A program made the translations under genes and the position numbers. Below the pieces are notes generated by a model. That model did no database searches and had not been told where the DNA came from. It saw only the letters and a list, made by a program, of their open reading frames with translations. From NCBI RefSeq assembly GCF_014641075.1, contig NZ_BMHP01000002.1, forward strand, positions 1,054,001 through 1,118,000: a DNA stretch of 64,000 nucleotides, written 5' to 3'. The DNA comes from Paenibacillus nasutitermitis (GTDB lineage Bacteria; Bacillota; Bacilli; Paenibacillales; Paenibacillaceae). How positions within the stretch are numbered: the first letter of the stretch is position 1; every line of letters begins with the position of its first letter. Shown one piece after another: positions 8,658-18,235 of this stretch.

Positions 8658-8936
8658 GCCGGTATCCGTGACCCCCTTTCCATTAGAATTCTTTAATCCA
8701 ATATACCGTATAGACGGAGCAGGGGGACAAAAAGTTACGTACAGCGTGTCACGATTAGATAAATTTTTGATAAAGTGGGAGCATTTCCTTCAATCCTATA
8801 GACGACGACAGCGCTATCATGGAATACAAAGGTAAATATCGCGCATGCGCTGACAAAATCAGACCGCCGGCACGCTGCCAGTGGTCTGATTGAGCTTGAA
8901 GATGGACACAAATTTGTCACACGCGTCTTTCTGAAA
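8658..8936. other. Intergenic region, probable promoter region of the MacAB-like operon
   Basis: 279 bases with no gene that I can support. The side next to the ATPase gene should hold its promoter. On the minus strand, TTGTCC and TATATT occur 19 bases apart, which is too wide for a confident sigma-A call. The other side holds the weak terminator hairpin listed at 8852-8888. Confidence 0.4.
8852..8888 (-). terminator. Possible terminator of the ABC-2 exporter operon
   Basis: On the minus strand CAGACC...GGTCTG arms with extra internal pairing (CTGGCAGCG / CGCCGG region imperfect) are followed by ATTTTGTC, a short T run. It lies about 50 bases after the last ABC-2 permease gene. The short T run keeps confidence low. 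Confidence 0.4.
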
Positions 8937-9770
8937 TCAACCGCGCATCGCAATAGCATTTCCGGATGTATAGCGGCGCAGACCGGCTTGAAATAGCACG
9001 ACCGATACCGCGAACAACAGCATTGAAATACCGGCTGCGCTGAATGCGAACAGAGGGTCAAAATGTTTCAGCATGCCAATCGGCAAATAGCTGATGAACC
9101 CCGCCGGAATTAGCGAGAATAGCAATATTTTGGCGGCACCTCTAAAAATATCAGAAGGATAGGTGGTAAGCGCGACAAAGCTGTTAAATACCTGCTGCGA
9201 AATCCCCTCCGAGTTCCCAAAAAAGAAGGAACAGCAGCCGAAAATGATCATCACCGCCATAAACAAGGTTCCGCTAATGATGAGCGCTGCTGCGAACAAC
9301 AGCACTCCCGCCAGCGTATGGTCGCCTACCAGCGCATAAACCACGATGGCAAAAGCAAAATCACCGATCGCAGTGAGCGACATGCGGCTCGCCAGCACAT
9401 GAAGCAGGACAGGTTTGGGCTGTGTAAGATAAACATCCAGCTGGCCGTTTGCGACGATTGTTGCGATGCGGTGAAAATTGCCGAACAGAATGCTGGCCAG
9501 CCCGAAGCCGCCGGCGCTGACCGCCCACAGCATCATCACATCGCTGAGCTCCCATCCGTTGACAACCGGGAACCGGTTAAAGAACATACTCCAGAAAAAA
9601 AGCCACATAAAGTTGTTCAGAAACATCATGCCGGCAAGCAGAAAAAAACTGACCCGGTATTCCATCGCCGATGCCAGATTCACTTTCCAGCAAGTCAACA
9701 GAAATCGCGCGTTTGCAGTCAGTGCTCCGGATGCACCGCTTCCAGCTACTCTTCTATCCACCATTGACAT
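8937..9770 (-). CDS. ABC-2 type permease (DUF990/COG3694-like)
   Basis: A 277-aa membrane protein with about six predicted membrane segments, for example VSFFLLAGMMFLNNFMWLFFW near residues 43-63 and further ones after residue 110. Order and sequence resemble the second permease of three-gene exporters (COG4586 ATPase, COG4587 permease, COG3694 permease). The substrate of such systems is mostly unknown. It overlaps the upstream permease gene by 17 bases. AAGGAGG lies four bases before the ATG at 9770 and ten before an in-frame ATG at 9764, so the true start may be two codons later. Last gene of its operon. Confidence 0.85.
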   Translation of the reverse strand: MSMVDRRVAGSGASGALTANARFLLTCWKVNLASAMEYRVSFFLLAGMMFLNNFMWLFFWSMFFNRFPVVNGWELSDVMMLWAVSAGGFGLASILFGNFHRIATIVANGQLDVYLTQPKPVLLHVLASRMSLTAIGDFAFAIVVYALVGDHTLAGVLLFAAALIISGTLFMAVMIIFGCCSFFFGNSEGISQQVFNSFVALTTYPSDIFRGAAKILLFSLIPAGFISYLPIGMLKHFDPLFAFSAAGISMLLFAVSVVLFQAGLRRYTSGNAIAMRG

Positions 9771-10572
9771 GCAGCCTCCTTACCCCTCTTCTGTATATAA
9801 TCAGCACAGCGGCCGCCATCGCCAGAACCCAAGCTCCCTGGATCAAAAACTGCTGCAAAACAGGAGCAGATCCGTATTTAACCGCCGTACGGGCGGGAAA
9901 ATACAGCACTGCCTGGAAAGGCAGCCAGGCGCAGATCCGCTGCAGCCATTCGGGCATCAGATCAATCGGCAGCAGCATCCCGCCCACCGTAAATTGGAGT
10001 TTATGAAGGACAAATTCCATTCCCCGTGTCTCCTCTACCCAGAAGGCCGTTAACGCAACGACCGCATTAAGCAGAAATGCGAGTGTCAGCGCCCCGAAGC
10101 TGAGCGAGAGAAACCCCAGCCAGCCCCACCCAAAAGACGGCGCCCCCACAAAAGGCCAGGCAATCAAGCTGCCAACCGCCAGATGGACACTGAAACGAAA
10201 AACGGACTCGGCCAGATAGGATATATAATGATAGCCGACATAGGACAATGGACGAATGAGCCGGATGGCGATCTCCCCGCTCTTCACCTCGTCCTCTATA
10301 CGCAGGCACAGGGAAGGTGCGGCCATAGTCAACGCTTCAGTGAATACCAGATACCAGATGATTTGTTTCAGCGTAAACCCTGAAATAACACGCTGCGCAT
10401 CACCCTCGTAAGCGGCTGACCATAGCTGGGTAAAGACATAGAGAATGAGAAGCAAGAACAGGGAGCGGATGACAAAATCGGATTTGTACGCCAGCTGCTG
10501 GCGCAAGGTTATCCGGGAAACAGCATAAACCTTTAAACTTTTGGACTGCCACTTCATTAATCGTGCATTCAT
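9754..10572 (-). CDS. ABC-2 type permease (COG4587-like)
   Basis: A 272-aa membrane protein with about six membrane segments (VIRSLFLLLILYVFTQLW near 34-51; MAAAVLIIYRR near the C-terminus). It has the conserved loop RIEDEVKSGEIAIRLIRPLSY that is typical of this permease family. It forms the membrane channel with the following permease and the upstream ATPase. ATG at 10572 overlaps the ATPase stop as ATGA and is preceded by GGGGAG, so the genes are translationally coupled. Confidence 0.87.
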   Translation of the reverse strand: MNARLMKWQSKSLKVYAVSRITLRQQLAYKSDFVIRSLFLLLILYVFTQLWSAAYEGDAQRVISGFTLKQIIWYLVFTEALTMAAPSLCLRIEDEVKSGEIAIRLIRPLSYVGYHYISYLAESVFRFSVHLAVGSLIAWPFVGAPSFGWGWLGFLSLSFGALTLAFLLNAVVALTAFWVEETRGMEFVLHKLQFTVGGMLLPIDLMPEWLQRICAWLPFQAVLYFPARTAVKYGSAPVLQQFLIQGAWVLAMAAAVLIIYRRGVRRLHVNGG

Positions 10573-11585
10573 TGAATAAGCTCCCCTCCCGTTCCGGCGG
10601 CACTCATCCCGTAAATATGTTTAATGATTTCTTCCATAGGCGGATCCTCAATCGTCACATCATCAAGCCTGACCTGCGTGAGCAGGGCGCTGAGCACCGT
10701 TTCAATATCCGTTTTCCGCAAATCCACGGTCAGCTTCAATCTTCTGCCTTCCGACGAAATCACACTCGCTCCGTCTACCTCCGGAATGGTGTTTTCCATA
10801 TGGGTGACAGACAAGGTCAGCACGATCGTCTTGCGGTTCATCACATCGCGCCTCAGCTTCTCCACGGGAGCATCCAGCAGGATTCCGCCATGATGAATTA
10901 CCACCGCCCGGGCACAGAGCTCTTCTACGTCACCGGCGTCATGGGAGGTCAGGAAAACCGTCGTGCCTTCCTCCTTGTTGCACTCGCGGATCAGGTCGCG
11001 GATACGCTGCTTCACGACCACATCCAGTCCGATCGTCGGCTCATCCAGAAACAGCAGCTCAGGACGGTGGAGGAAGGAGACGGCGATTTCGCAGCGCATC
11101 CTCTCCCCCAGCGACAGCTTCCGGACCGGCGTGTGCAGATACGGTCCCAGCTCGAAGCGTTCGATCAATTCATCCCGCCGGGCGAGATAATCGTTCCGCT
11201 TCAATTCATATACCCGGCTGATCAAATCAAAGGTGTCAATCGGCGGCAAATGGTACCACAACTGCGACTTCTGGCCAAATACCGCCCCGATCCGGTAGGA
11301 AAGCCGGGTACGGTCGCTCCATGGCGTAAAGCCCAGCACTTCGGCGCTGCCGGAAGTGGGGTGCAAAATACCGGTCAGCATCTTGATCGTTGTCGATTTC
11401 CCTGCCCCGTTAGGTCCCAGGAAAGCAACCGTCTCGCCAGCCTGAACAACAAGATCGATCCCGTCTACGGCTTGCTTCTCCTCCCATTTCGGTCTCAACA
11501 GGGACTTTAGACTTCCGGTCAGACCTGCCTCTTTTTGTTTAACTTTGAATGTTTTGCTCAGCCCTCTCGTTTGCAAAGCCAACAT
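10569..11585 (-). CDS. ABC exporter ATPase, NatA/COG4586-like
   Basis: A 338-aa ATPase for the two ABC-2 permeases that follow. Walker A GPNGAGKS is at 57-64, a GQKSQLW segment at about 104-110, variant signature LSLGER at about 157, and Walker B LLFLDEP near 177-183, followed by the switch His in TSHD. The long N-terminal segment before Walker A and the C-terminal 100 residues after the fold are family features. ATG at 11585 has AAAGGGG ten bases upstream; a GTG at 11594 is in frame but too close to that site. Expression is probably set by the ykkC-like leader immediately upstream. Confidence 0.88.
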   Translation of the reverse strand: MLALQTRGLSKTFKVKQKEAGLTGSLKSLLRPKWEEKQAVDGIDLVVQAGETVAFLGPNGAGKSTTIKMLTGILHPTSGSAEVLGFTPWSDRTRLSYRIGAVFGQKSQLWYHLPPIDTFDLISRVYELKRNDYLARRDELIERFELGPYLHTPVRKLSLGERMRCEIAVSFLHRPELLFLDEPTIGLDVVVKQRIRDLIRECNKEEGTTVFLTSHDAGDVEELCARAVVIHHGGILLDAPVEKLRRDVMNRKTIVLTLSVTHMENTIPEVDGASVISSEGRRLKLTVDLRKTDIETVLSALLTQVRLDDVTIEDPPMEEIIKHIYGMSAAGTGGELIQ

Positions 11586-11671
11586 ATGGGTCACGCCCCT
11601 TTCGTAGATCCCCGCCTTAAAAAGTGGAATGAGCCTTGCGGTCTGCCGTGCAAGTTTTCAAATAGCAAAAA

Positions 11672-11812
11672 AGACCTCCGGCAAGGCACCGCCCACTAAG
11701 GTGAGGCGGAACTTGCCGAAGGTCTTTTATCCCTTACGGTGTAGCATGACGTATCGTCCTTTGCCGGTTTCGCTCGGTTCGCCAAGTACGCGGAGCCCTA
11801 GAAACCCTTCCG
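11672..11812 (-). promoter_or_regulatory. ykkC-class riboswitch with transcription terminator
   Basis: On the minus strand the leader carries CTAGGGCTCCG (complement of 11790-11800) and, further on, ACACCGTAAGGGATAAAAG (near 11723-11741). These match the two best-conserved blocks of the ykkC-yxkD class. The second block folds as CCGTAAGG / CCTTCGG around GATAAAAGA, which is the P3-type hairpin of the class with different bases. The same CCTTCGGCAAG strand is also the left arm of a strong terminator (11672-11729: AAGACCTTCGGCAAG with CTTGCCGGAGGTCTT, then a T run). The two folds exclude each other, so ligand binding should let transcription proceed. Known ligands of the class are guanidine, ppGpp, PRPP and nucleoside diphosphates; I cannot tell which applies here. 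Confidence 0.75.
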
Positions 11813-11823
11813 TTTAATGTAAT

Positions 11824-11852
11824 ATATTACAATCTCATAAACGGTTTGGCAA
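11824..11852 (-). promoter_or_regulatory. Sigma-A promoter for the riboswitch/ABC-2 operon
   Basis: Minus strand: -35 TTGCCA at 11847-11852, a 17-base spacer, -10 TAATAT at 11824-11829. The expected start of RNA lies just before the ykkC-like aptamer. The -10 sits inside a 14-bp perfect palindrome (TGTAATATATTACA), which might also be a repressor site. Confidence 0.75.
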
Positions 11853-11875
11853 GACTTTTATCGGGAAGCGGATGA

Positions 11876-12121
11876 TCAGGCGGTGAATAATAAATCCTCC
11901 ATCATTGTGACCAGCCTGTGCTTCATATGGAGGAGCTTATGAGCAGCCCGGTCCTGCCAGGCGTCATTGTCCATGTTTTTCAGTTTTCGTTCAATCATGC
12001 TGTAGGTTTCATCCATTTCGATAATCTCATCAACCTTGGTCAGCTCGCGATCGTAGATGCGTACGCGGTACAAAAGGTCTCCCGTCGTTTCGAATAAGTG
12101 AACAAAATAGTTGTTGTTCAT
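11876..12121 (-). CDS. Small uncharacterised protein, 81 aa
   Basis: I do not recognise this protein. The product is soluble-looking and acidic-to-neutral. It begins MNNNYFVHLFETTGDLLYR, with a middle part rich in Asp, Glu and Met and a predicted helical C-terminus (WQDRAAHKLLHMKHRLVTMM). ATG at 12121 has AGGG eight bases upstream; an ATG five codons earlier (12136) overlaps that site and is less likely. It stands alone between the pyrimidine operon terminator and the ABC-2 operon promoter. The N-terminal strands followed by helices could make a small dimeric fold, but no function can be given. Confidence 0.65.
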   Translation of the reverse strand: MNNNYFVHLFETTGDLLYRVRIYDRELTKVDEIIEMDETYSMIERKLKNMDNDAWQDRAAHKLLHMKHRLVTMMEDLLFTA

Positions 12122-12232
12122 AAGCGTTGCCCTCATCTTTCACATTCTATTTGTTGGATAAGCTATTTGTAAGAGTATGCAGCGGAATTGTTAGTTATTA
12201 CACGGGTGTGGATCCTTTGAATCAGATGCTAT

Positions 12233-12267
12233 CAAAAAAACAGGACAAGGGGGGTCCCATGTCCTGC
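12233..12267 (-). terminator. Terminator of the pyrimidine operon
   Basis: Minus strand: CAGGACA and TTGTCCTG arms around a GC-rich loop, followed by seven T residues, about 25 bases after the pyrE stop codon. Confidence 0.9.
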
Positions 12268-12292
12268 TTTTTCCGGTAAAGATAGATGTGAT

Positions 12293-12940
12293 TTAGACTC
12301 CAAAAGACTGCGGGTTTTGTCTCCATTCAAGCAGAAGCTCGACATCACTGTTCTGAACGGCTCCGCTTTGAACGGCCACATCGATCAGCGCGGTATAGTT
12401 GGATAAGGTTTCAAGCTGAATCTTTTGCGCCGCAAATGCATCCAGGGCCATCTGGAACTGATAGGTAAAAATGGCGATTACCCCTTGCACTTCGCAGCCT
12501 GCTTCGCGGACGGCTACAGCAGCTTTCAGCGAGCTGCCGCCAGTCGAGATAAGATCCTCGATCAGCACCACCTTCTGGCCGGCAGTGAAATGGCCTTCGA
12601 TCTGGTTCGTCTTGCCGTGTCCCTTGGCTTTATCCCGGACGTACAGCATCGGCAGATTCAGCTTCTGGGCGACCCAGGCGGCATGAGGAATTCCGCCGGT
12701 GGCGATGCCCGCAACCGCTTCGCAATCGGGATACCGCTCCCGGATGACAGTCGCGAAGCCTTCCGCGATTACTTCACGGATTTCCGGATAGGACATGGTC
12801 AACCGGTTGTCGCAATAAATCGGCGACTTCAATCCCGAAGTCCAGGTGAAGGGATCGTTGGGCTGCAGCTGTACCGCATTGATTTTCAGCAAAGCCTTGG
12901 CAATTTCGGCTGGCAATTGTTCCAATAAAGGTTTCGTCAT
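12293..12940 (-). CDS. pyrE: Orotate phosphoribosyltransferase
   Basis: A 215-aa cytoplasmic enzyme that joins orotate to PRPP, forming OMP. The PRPP-binding motif VLIEDLISTGGSSLKAA is clear around residues 123-140, and the catalytic loop region YVRDKAKGHGKTNQIEGH precedes it. The length is usual. Its ATG lies one base after the pyrF stop codon. It is the last gene of the pyr operon, followed by a strong terminator. Confidence 0.96.
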   Translation of the reverse strand: MTKPLLEQLPAEIAKALLKINAVQLQPNDPFTWTSGLKSPIYCDNRLTMSYPEIREVIAEGFATVIRERYPDCEAVAGIATGGIPHAAWVAQKLNLPMLYVRDKAKGHGKTNQIEGHFTAGQKVVLIEDLISTGGSSLKAAVAVREAGCEVQGVIAIFTYQFQMALDAFAAQKIQLETLSNYTALIDVAVQSGAVQNSDVELLLEWRQNPQSFGV

Positions 12941-12941
12941 T

Positions 12942-13676
12942 TTACAGCATCTCCTTCAAAATGGATTCAACGGCTTCCCGTGGATCGGGAGCAGCCGTAA
13001 TCGGACGGCCGATTACCATATAATCGGTTCCTGCCTCCAGCGCTTGCCGTGGGGTCATGATCCGTGACTGGTCATTGACATCCGCTCCGGCCGGCCGGAT
13101 TCCCGGCGTAATCGTTTGAAAGTCTTGTCCGCAGGCGGCTTTAATGGACTGCACCTCCTGCGGGGACGCGACGACCCCGCTGAGTCCGGCATTCCTCGCA
13201 AGCCGCGCATAACGCAAGACCGCATCTTCCACAGTCCCTTGGAGACCGATTTCCCTGTTCAGCACATCCTGGCTGGTGCTGGTCAATTGAGTTACGGCAA
13301 TGACGGACGGCCGCTTCAATCCGCTTGCACCGGCAAGTGCCGCATCTACCCCTTCGAGGGCCGCTTCCATCATTTGAATGCCCCCTGCCGCATGCACATT
13401 AAAGACATCTACACCCAGCTTGGTGATGCTGCTGGCTCCGCCTTTAACGGTATTGGGAATGTCATGCATTTTCAAGTCCAGGAATACCCGGTACCCGCGT
13501 TCTTTCAGACTGGCCACAAAGCCCGGACCGGCAGCATAAAACAACTGCATGCCTACTTTCATGTAGCAGGGAATGCCCTCCAAACTGCGGAGCAGCCCTT
13601 CCGCCGCGGCAGCATCAGAGTAATCGAGTGCGACCATAATGCGTTCCGCCGCTTCCTCACGAGACAGCTTAACCAT
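12942..13676 (-). CDS. pyrF: Orotidine 5'-phosphate decarboxylase
   Basis: A 244-aa TIM-barrel enzyme that makes UMP from OMP, the last step of the pathway. The catalytic Asp-x-Lys-x-x-Asp motif is seen as FLDLKMHDIPNTV near residues 64-76, and TPGIRP with the phosphate-binding Arg is near 180-190. The N-terminus MVKLSREEAAERIMVALDYSD fits the family. The ATG follows GGAGGTG at five bases. It lies between carB and pyrE, separated from carB by about 80 bases with a hairpin. Confidence 0.95.
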   Translation of the reverse strand: MVKLSREEAAERIMVALDYSDAAAAEGLLRSLEGIPCYMKVGMQLFYAAGPGFVASLKERGYRVFLDLKMHDIPNTVKGGASSITKLGVDVFNVHAAGGIQMMEAALEGVDAALAGASGLKRPSVIAVTQLTSTSQDVLNREIGLQGTVEDAVLRYARLARNAGLSGVVASPQEVQSIKAACGQDFQTITPGIRPAGADVNDQSRIMTPRQALEAGTDYMVIGRPITAAPDPREAVESILKEML

Positions 13677-13709
13677 GGATCCACCTCCGGATTTTTGCTA
13701 TTGGCATAA

Positions 13710-13738
13710 CGAAAGCCTGCTATGGGAGCAGGCTTTCG
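13710..13738 (-). other. Hairpin between carB and pyrF
   Basis: A 12-bp near-perfect inverted repeat (CGAAAGCCTGCT with AGCAGGCTTTCG, five-base loop). It has no real T run after it on the minus strand, so it looks more like an RNA-processing or stabilising hairpin than a terminator within the operon. Confidence 0.6.
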
Positions 13739-13758
13739 TAGCCTAATCAGGCTTTTGT

Positions 13759-16700
13759 TCAGCTTTTTTTCTGCAATACGGGCATCGGACGGGATGAGAA
13801 ATTAATCGTCTCCAGCATATTCAGCAGGGCGCGCACGGTATCCAGCGAGGTCATACAGACGACCCCGTTCTCTACCGCTTCACGGCGGATACGGAATCCG
13901 TCGCGCTCCGGCGCTTTGCCTTTGGTCAATGTATTAACTACGAAATGCGCTTGGCCGTCGCGGATCAGATCCAGAATATTAGGCGAGCCTTCGCTCAGCT
14001 TATTCACGGTTTTCACACGCATCCCGGCTTCTTTGAGCGATGCCGCCGTTCCGCCTGTAGCGATAATGTTATAACCCAGGTCATAGAAGCCTTGGAGAAT
14101 CTCAAGCGCTTCGGGCTTGTCTTTGTCTGCGACTGTCGCGATGATCGCACCTGTCGGCGGAATACGCATTCCTGCGCCGATCAGTCCTTTATACAACGCT
14201 TTGGCGTACTGCTGGTCGCGGCCCATTACCTCTCCGGTCGATTTCATTTCCGGCGTCAGCGTCGGGTCGACCCGGCGCAGCTTGGCGAAGGAGAAGACCG
14301 GCACTTTCACGGACACATAATCTTCCTCCGGCCACAGGCCTTCGCTATAACCCAAATCAGCCAGCTTGGTACCCAGAATCGCCTTCGTCGCCAGATTCGC
14401 CATCGGGATGTTCGTCACTTTGCTCAGGAACGGAACTGTACGCGAGGAACGCGGATTGACTTCGATCACATAAACCTCGTCCTGGTAGATGACAAACTGG
14501 ATATTGACCAGTCCGATAACCTTGAATTCCTTGGCAATTTTGATCGTGATGTCAATCATCTGCTGCTTCAGCTTGTCGGACAGCGACTGCGGCGGATAGA
14601 CGGCAATCGAATCGCCGGAGTGGACGCCTGCGCGCTCTACATGCTCCATAATACCCGGAATCAGGACGGTATCGCCATCGCAGATCGCATCGACTTCCGC
14701 TTCCTTGCCAAGCATATAGCGGTCGATTAGCACCGGATGCTCCGGATTGATTTTCACAGCCTGTTCCATATACATCAGCAGCTCTTCATCGGAATAAACA
14801 ATTTCCATCGCGCGCCCGCCAAGCACATAGGACGGACGTACAAGGACCGGATAACCGAGGCCTTGTGCCGTTTCAACAGCTTCGCTCACGGAAATGACTG
14901 TTTTCCCTTTCGGTTGGGCGATATTCAGCTTGCGCAGCAGTGCTTCGAACTTCTTGCGGTCCTCTGCAGCGTCAATGCTTTCCAAATCGGAGCCCAATAT
15001 ACGGATGCCCGCTTTGGTGAGCGGAGCCGCAAGATTGATGGCAGTCTGTCCGCCGAACTGGACGATAACGCCAATCGGCTTCTCCTGCTCGATAACGTTC
15101 ATAACATCCTCGAAGAACAGCGGCTCAAAGTACAGCCGGTCGGACGTTGAGAAGTCTGTCGAAACCGTCTCCGGATTGTTATTGATAATAACCGCTTCAT
15201 ATCCCGCACTTTGAATCGCCCATACTGCATGAACGGTTGAATAATCGAACTCGATGCCCTGGCCGATCCGGATCGGTCCGGAGCCGAGCACAAGCACTTT
15301 CTGCTTGTCAGTTTCAGTCACTTCGTTTTCGGTTTCGTAGGTTGAATAATAATATGGTGTTGTCGCTTCAAATTCCGCGGCGCAGGTATCAACCATTTTG
15401 TAAACCGGATTCAAGCCCAGTTCTTTGCGGAATTTGCGGATATCATGTTCATTCGTCAGCTCCTTATGGCCGCCCTCCGTGCGAATTTCAGCGATGGAGC
15501 GGTCTGAGAAGCCATTGCGTTTGGCCTTATAGAGAAGCTCGTACGTCAGTTTTTCCGCTCGTCTGAGCTCGTCCTCGAAGCGGACAATGCCCTCGATTTT
15601 GTCCAGGAACCACCAGTCGATCTTCGTAAGATCCTGCACATCCTGAAGCTTGTAGCCGCGGCGGAACGCTTCTGCCACCAGGAACATCCGCTCGTCATCC
15701 GGTTTCTCCAGACGGGTGCGGAGCGTTTCCTCGGAAAGGCCGGACGCTTCCTTCAGATGAATGCGGTGCGCGCCGATTTCAAGCGAACGTACCGCCTTAT
15801 GAATAGATTCCTCAAATGTCCGGCCGATTGCCATCACTTCGCCGGTCGCCTTCATCTGCGTACCGAGCTTGCGGTTGGCGGACAGAAATTTATCGAACGG
15901 CCAGCGCGGGATTTTGGATACAATGTAATCCAGCGTCGGCTCGAAGCATGCGTAGGTTTGGCCTGTCACAGGGTTTACGATTTCGTCCAGCGTATAGCCG
16001 ATTGCGATCTTGGCTGCCATCTTGGCGATCGGATATCCGGTCGCTTTGGAGGCCAGGGCCGATGAACGGCTGACACGCGGGTTAACTTCGATGACATAAT
16101 ATTGATAGCTGTGCGGATCCAACGCGAACTGCACATTGCAGCCGCCCTCGATATTCAGAGCACGGATAATTTTCAGCGATGCCGAGCGCAGCATTTGGTA
16201 TTCGCGATCGGACAAGGTCTGGCTTGGAGCCACTACGATGGAATCGCCAGTATGAACGCCCACGGGATCAAAGTTCTCCATGTTGCAGACGACGATGCAG
16301 TTGTCGTTCGCATCGCGCATAACCTCGTATTCAACTTCCTTCATGCCGGCAATCGACTTCTCAACCAGACATTGGCTGATCGGGCTGTAACGGATACCCG
16401 AGGCTACCGTTTCCAGCAATTCCTCTTCGTTGCCGCAAATACCGCCGCCTGTTCCGCCAAGCGTATAGGCCGGACGCACAATGATTGGGAACCCGATTTC
16501 CCGGGCAAAATCAACGGCTTCCTCTACGGTTGTTACAATAACGCTGTCCGGTACCGGCTGTTCCAGCTCACGCATCAAATCGCGGAACAGGTCGCGGTCC
16601 TCGGCTTTCTCAATGGCCGTCAGTTGAGTTCCGAGAAGCTTCACATTCTCCCGCTCCAATACGCCTGCGCGGGCCAGCTCTACGGCCATATTAAGGCCTG

Positions 16701-16980
16701 TCTGACCGCCGAGTGTCGGCAGAAGCCCGTCCGGACGTTCCTGACGGATGATTTGGGTAACAAAATCCAGGGTGATCGGCTCAATATATACTTTATCAGC
16801 CATATTCGTATCGGTCATGATTGTAGCCGGATTGCTGTTGATCAGCACAACTTCGAAGCCTTCTTCCCGCAACGCCTGACAAGCCTGTGTGCCGGCATAG
16901 TCAAACTCTGCAGCTTGTCCAATTACAATGGGACCGGAGCCGATAACGAGAATTTTTTTGAGTTCATTATTTCTGGGCAT
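13759..16980 (-). CDS. carB: Carbamoyl-phosphate synthase large subunit
   Basis: A 1073-aa enzyme subunit that makes carbamoyl phosphate from bicarbonate, ATP and ammonia supplied by CarA. Two homologous ATP-grasp halves are visible ([20 protein letters not shown] at the start; [20 protein letters not shown] near residue 555). A C-terminal MGS-like allosteric domain starts near 935 ([15 protein letters not shown]). Length is standard. Its ATG lies inside carA, a 14-base overlap, with GAGAGGAG upstream. In Bacillus pyr operons this enzyme is controlled by PyrR at the RNA level and by UTP and PRPP as effectors. Confidence 0.97.
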   Translation of the reverse strand: MPRNNELKKILVIGSGPIVIGQAAEFDYAGTQACQALREEGFEVVLINSNPATIMTDTNMADKVYIEPITLDFVTQIIRQERPDGLLPTLGGQTGLNMAVELARAGVLERENVKLLGTQLTAIEKAEDRDLFRDLMRELEQPVPDSVIVTTVEEAVDFAREIGFPIIVRPAYTLGGTGGGICGNEEELLETVASGIRYSPISQCLVEKSIAGMKEVEYEVMRDANDNCIVVCNMENFDPVGVHTGDSIVVAPSQTLSDREYQMLRSASLKIIRALNIEGGCNVQFALDPHSYQYYVIEVNPRVSRSSALASKATGYPIAKMAAKIAIGYTLDEIVNPVTGQTYACFEPTLDYIVSKIPRWPFDKFLSANRKLGTQMKATGEVMAIGRTFEESIHKAVRSLEIGAHRIHLKEASGLSEETLRTRLEKPDDERMFLVAEAFRRGYKLQDVQDLTKIDWWFLDKIEGIVRFEDELRRAEKLTYELLYKAKRNGFSDRSIAEIRTEGGHKELTNEHDIRKFRKELGLNPVYKMVDTCAAEFEATTPYYYSTYETENEVTETDKQKVLVLGSGPIRIGQGIEFDYSTVHAVWAIQSAGYEAVIINNNPETVSTDFSTSDRLYFEPLFFEDVMNVIEQEKPIGVIVQFGGQTAINLAAPLTKAGIRILGSDLESIDAAEDRKKFEALLRKLNIAQPKGKTVISVSEAVETAQGLGYPVLVRPSYVLGGRAMEIVYSDEELLMYMEQAVKINPEHPVLIDRYMLGKEAEVDAICDGDTVLIPGIMEHVERAGVHSGDSIAVYPPQSLSDKLKQQMIDITIKIAKEFKVIGLVNIQFVIYQDEVYVIEVNPRSSRTVPFLSKVTNIPMANLATKAILGTKLADLGYSEGLWPEEDYVSVKVPVFSFAKLRRVDPTLTPEMKSTGEVMGRDQQYAKALYKGLIGAGMRIPPTGAIIATVADKDKPEALEILQGFYDLGYNIIATGGTAASLKEAGMRVKTVNKLSEGSPNILDLIRDGQAHFVVNTLTKGKAPERDGFRIRREAVENGVVCMTSLDTVRALLNMLETINFSSRPMPVLQKKS

Positions 16981-18112
16981 ACTGCAGCTCTCCTCTCAAT
17001 GACTCCGCAAGATGTGCCTGACGCGGTCTCTGTGGGTTTTCTTTTTTGTGGGTGCGGATCATTTCCAGGAACTCATCAAACAGGTAACCGGAATCGTACG
17101 GTCCAGGCGCTGCTTCCGGATGGTATTGAACCGAGAACGCCGGGTACTGCGTATGTTTCAAGCCTTCAATGGTGCGGTCATTGTTGTTGATATGCGTGAC
17201 TTCCAGACTGGTGCCTTTCACCGATTCTTCAAGTACGGTGTAGCCGTGGTTCTGCGAAGTGATGTAACAACGGTTGGTAGCCAGCTCTTTCACGGGATGG
17301 TTGCCTCCGCGATGACCGAACTTCAGCTTCGATGTGTCCGCACCGCAAGCAAGAGCAAACAGCTGATGCCCCAGACAAATGCCAAACATCGGATATTCGC
17401 CGAGCAGCTGCTTGATGGTTTCAACCGCATGAGGAACATCCTTGGGGTCCCCCGGTCCGTTGGACAGCTGTATGCCATCGGGCTTCAGGCGCCGGATCTG
17501 CTCGGCCGTCGTATCATGCGGGACTACGATCACATCGCAACCGCGTTTGGTCAAATCGCGCAGAATTCCGCTTTTTGCGCCGTAATCGATCAGAACGATA
17601 CGTTCGCCTTCTCCAGGGCTTGAGAAGATGCTTTTCGTCGATGTGCGATCAACCTGATTGGTCATTATCGTCGAAAGGCCGAGGCGCTCCTGAAGCTCCT
17701 CCACGCGTTCTGCGCCTGTCGACAAAATGCCCTTCATCGTTCCGAAATGACGGAGCTTGCGCGTAAGCATGCGCGTATCGATGTCGCTGATGCCGATAAT
17801 GCCATACTCTTTCAGCAGACGGTCAAGCGTATATTCAGCGCGCCAATTGCTTGGAACCGGCTCGTGCCGGCGTACGACAAAGCCATGGATAAACGGGCTG
17901 ATGCATTCAAAATCATTTCGCGCAATGCCATAATTCCCGATAAGCGGGTATGTCATCGTTACGATCTGTCCGCAGTAGGATGGATCGGAAAGTACTTCCT
18001 GATAACCGGTAATGCCGGTGTTGAATACGACTTCGCCGGTTGACTGGCCTTCCGCGCCGAAGCCAAGACCTGTAAACAATGTGCCGTCTTCCAATAACAA
18101 TCTTGCTTGCAT
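16967..18112 (-). CDS. carA: Carbamoyl-phosphate synthase small subunit
   Basis: A 381-aa glutamine amidotransferase subunit that feeds ammonia to CarB. The nucleophile is Cys246 in GICLGHQ; the supporting His-x-Glu is in [12 protein letters not shown] near residue 335. The N-terminal CPSase domain (residues 1-about 150) is intact. ATG at 18112 has AGGAG eight bases upstream. A GTG three codons earlier (18121) sits within that site, so it is rejected. The 3' end overlaps carB by 14 bases. Confidence 0.96.
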   Translation of the reverse strand: MQARLLLEDGTLFTGLGFGAEGQSTGEVVFNTGITGYQEVLSDPSYCGQIVTMTYPLIGNYGIARNDFECISPFIHGFVVRRHEPVPSNWRAEYTLDRLLKEYGIIGISDIDTRMLTRKLRHFGTMKGILSTGAERVEELQERLGLSTIMTNQVDRTSTKSIFSSPGEGERIVLIDYGAKSGILRDLTKRGCDVIVVPHDTTAEQIRRLKPDGIQLSNGPGDPKDVPHAVETIKQLLGEYPMFGICLGHQLFALACGADTSKLKFGHRGGNHPVKELATNRCYITSQNHGYTVLEESVKGTSLEVTHINNNDRTIEGLKHTQYPAFSVQYHPEAAPGPYDSGYLFDEFLEMIRTHKKENPQRPRQAHLAESLRGELQYAQK

Positions 18113-18235
18113 CCGTATCACTCCTAATGTTTGAAAGTTTGAAGCGCTGCTGCCTTATCGGACTATTGCGAAAGCAGGAAATACTTTCACATTTGCCGCA
18201 TGCGCTTTGTTCTAGTTGGTTAGGTCTTTACAGGC

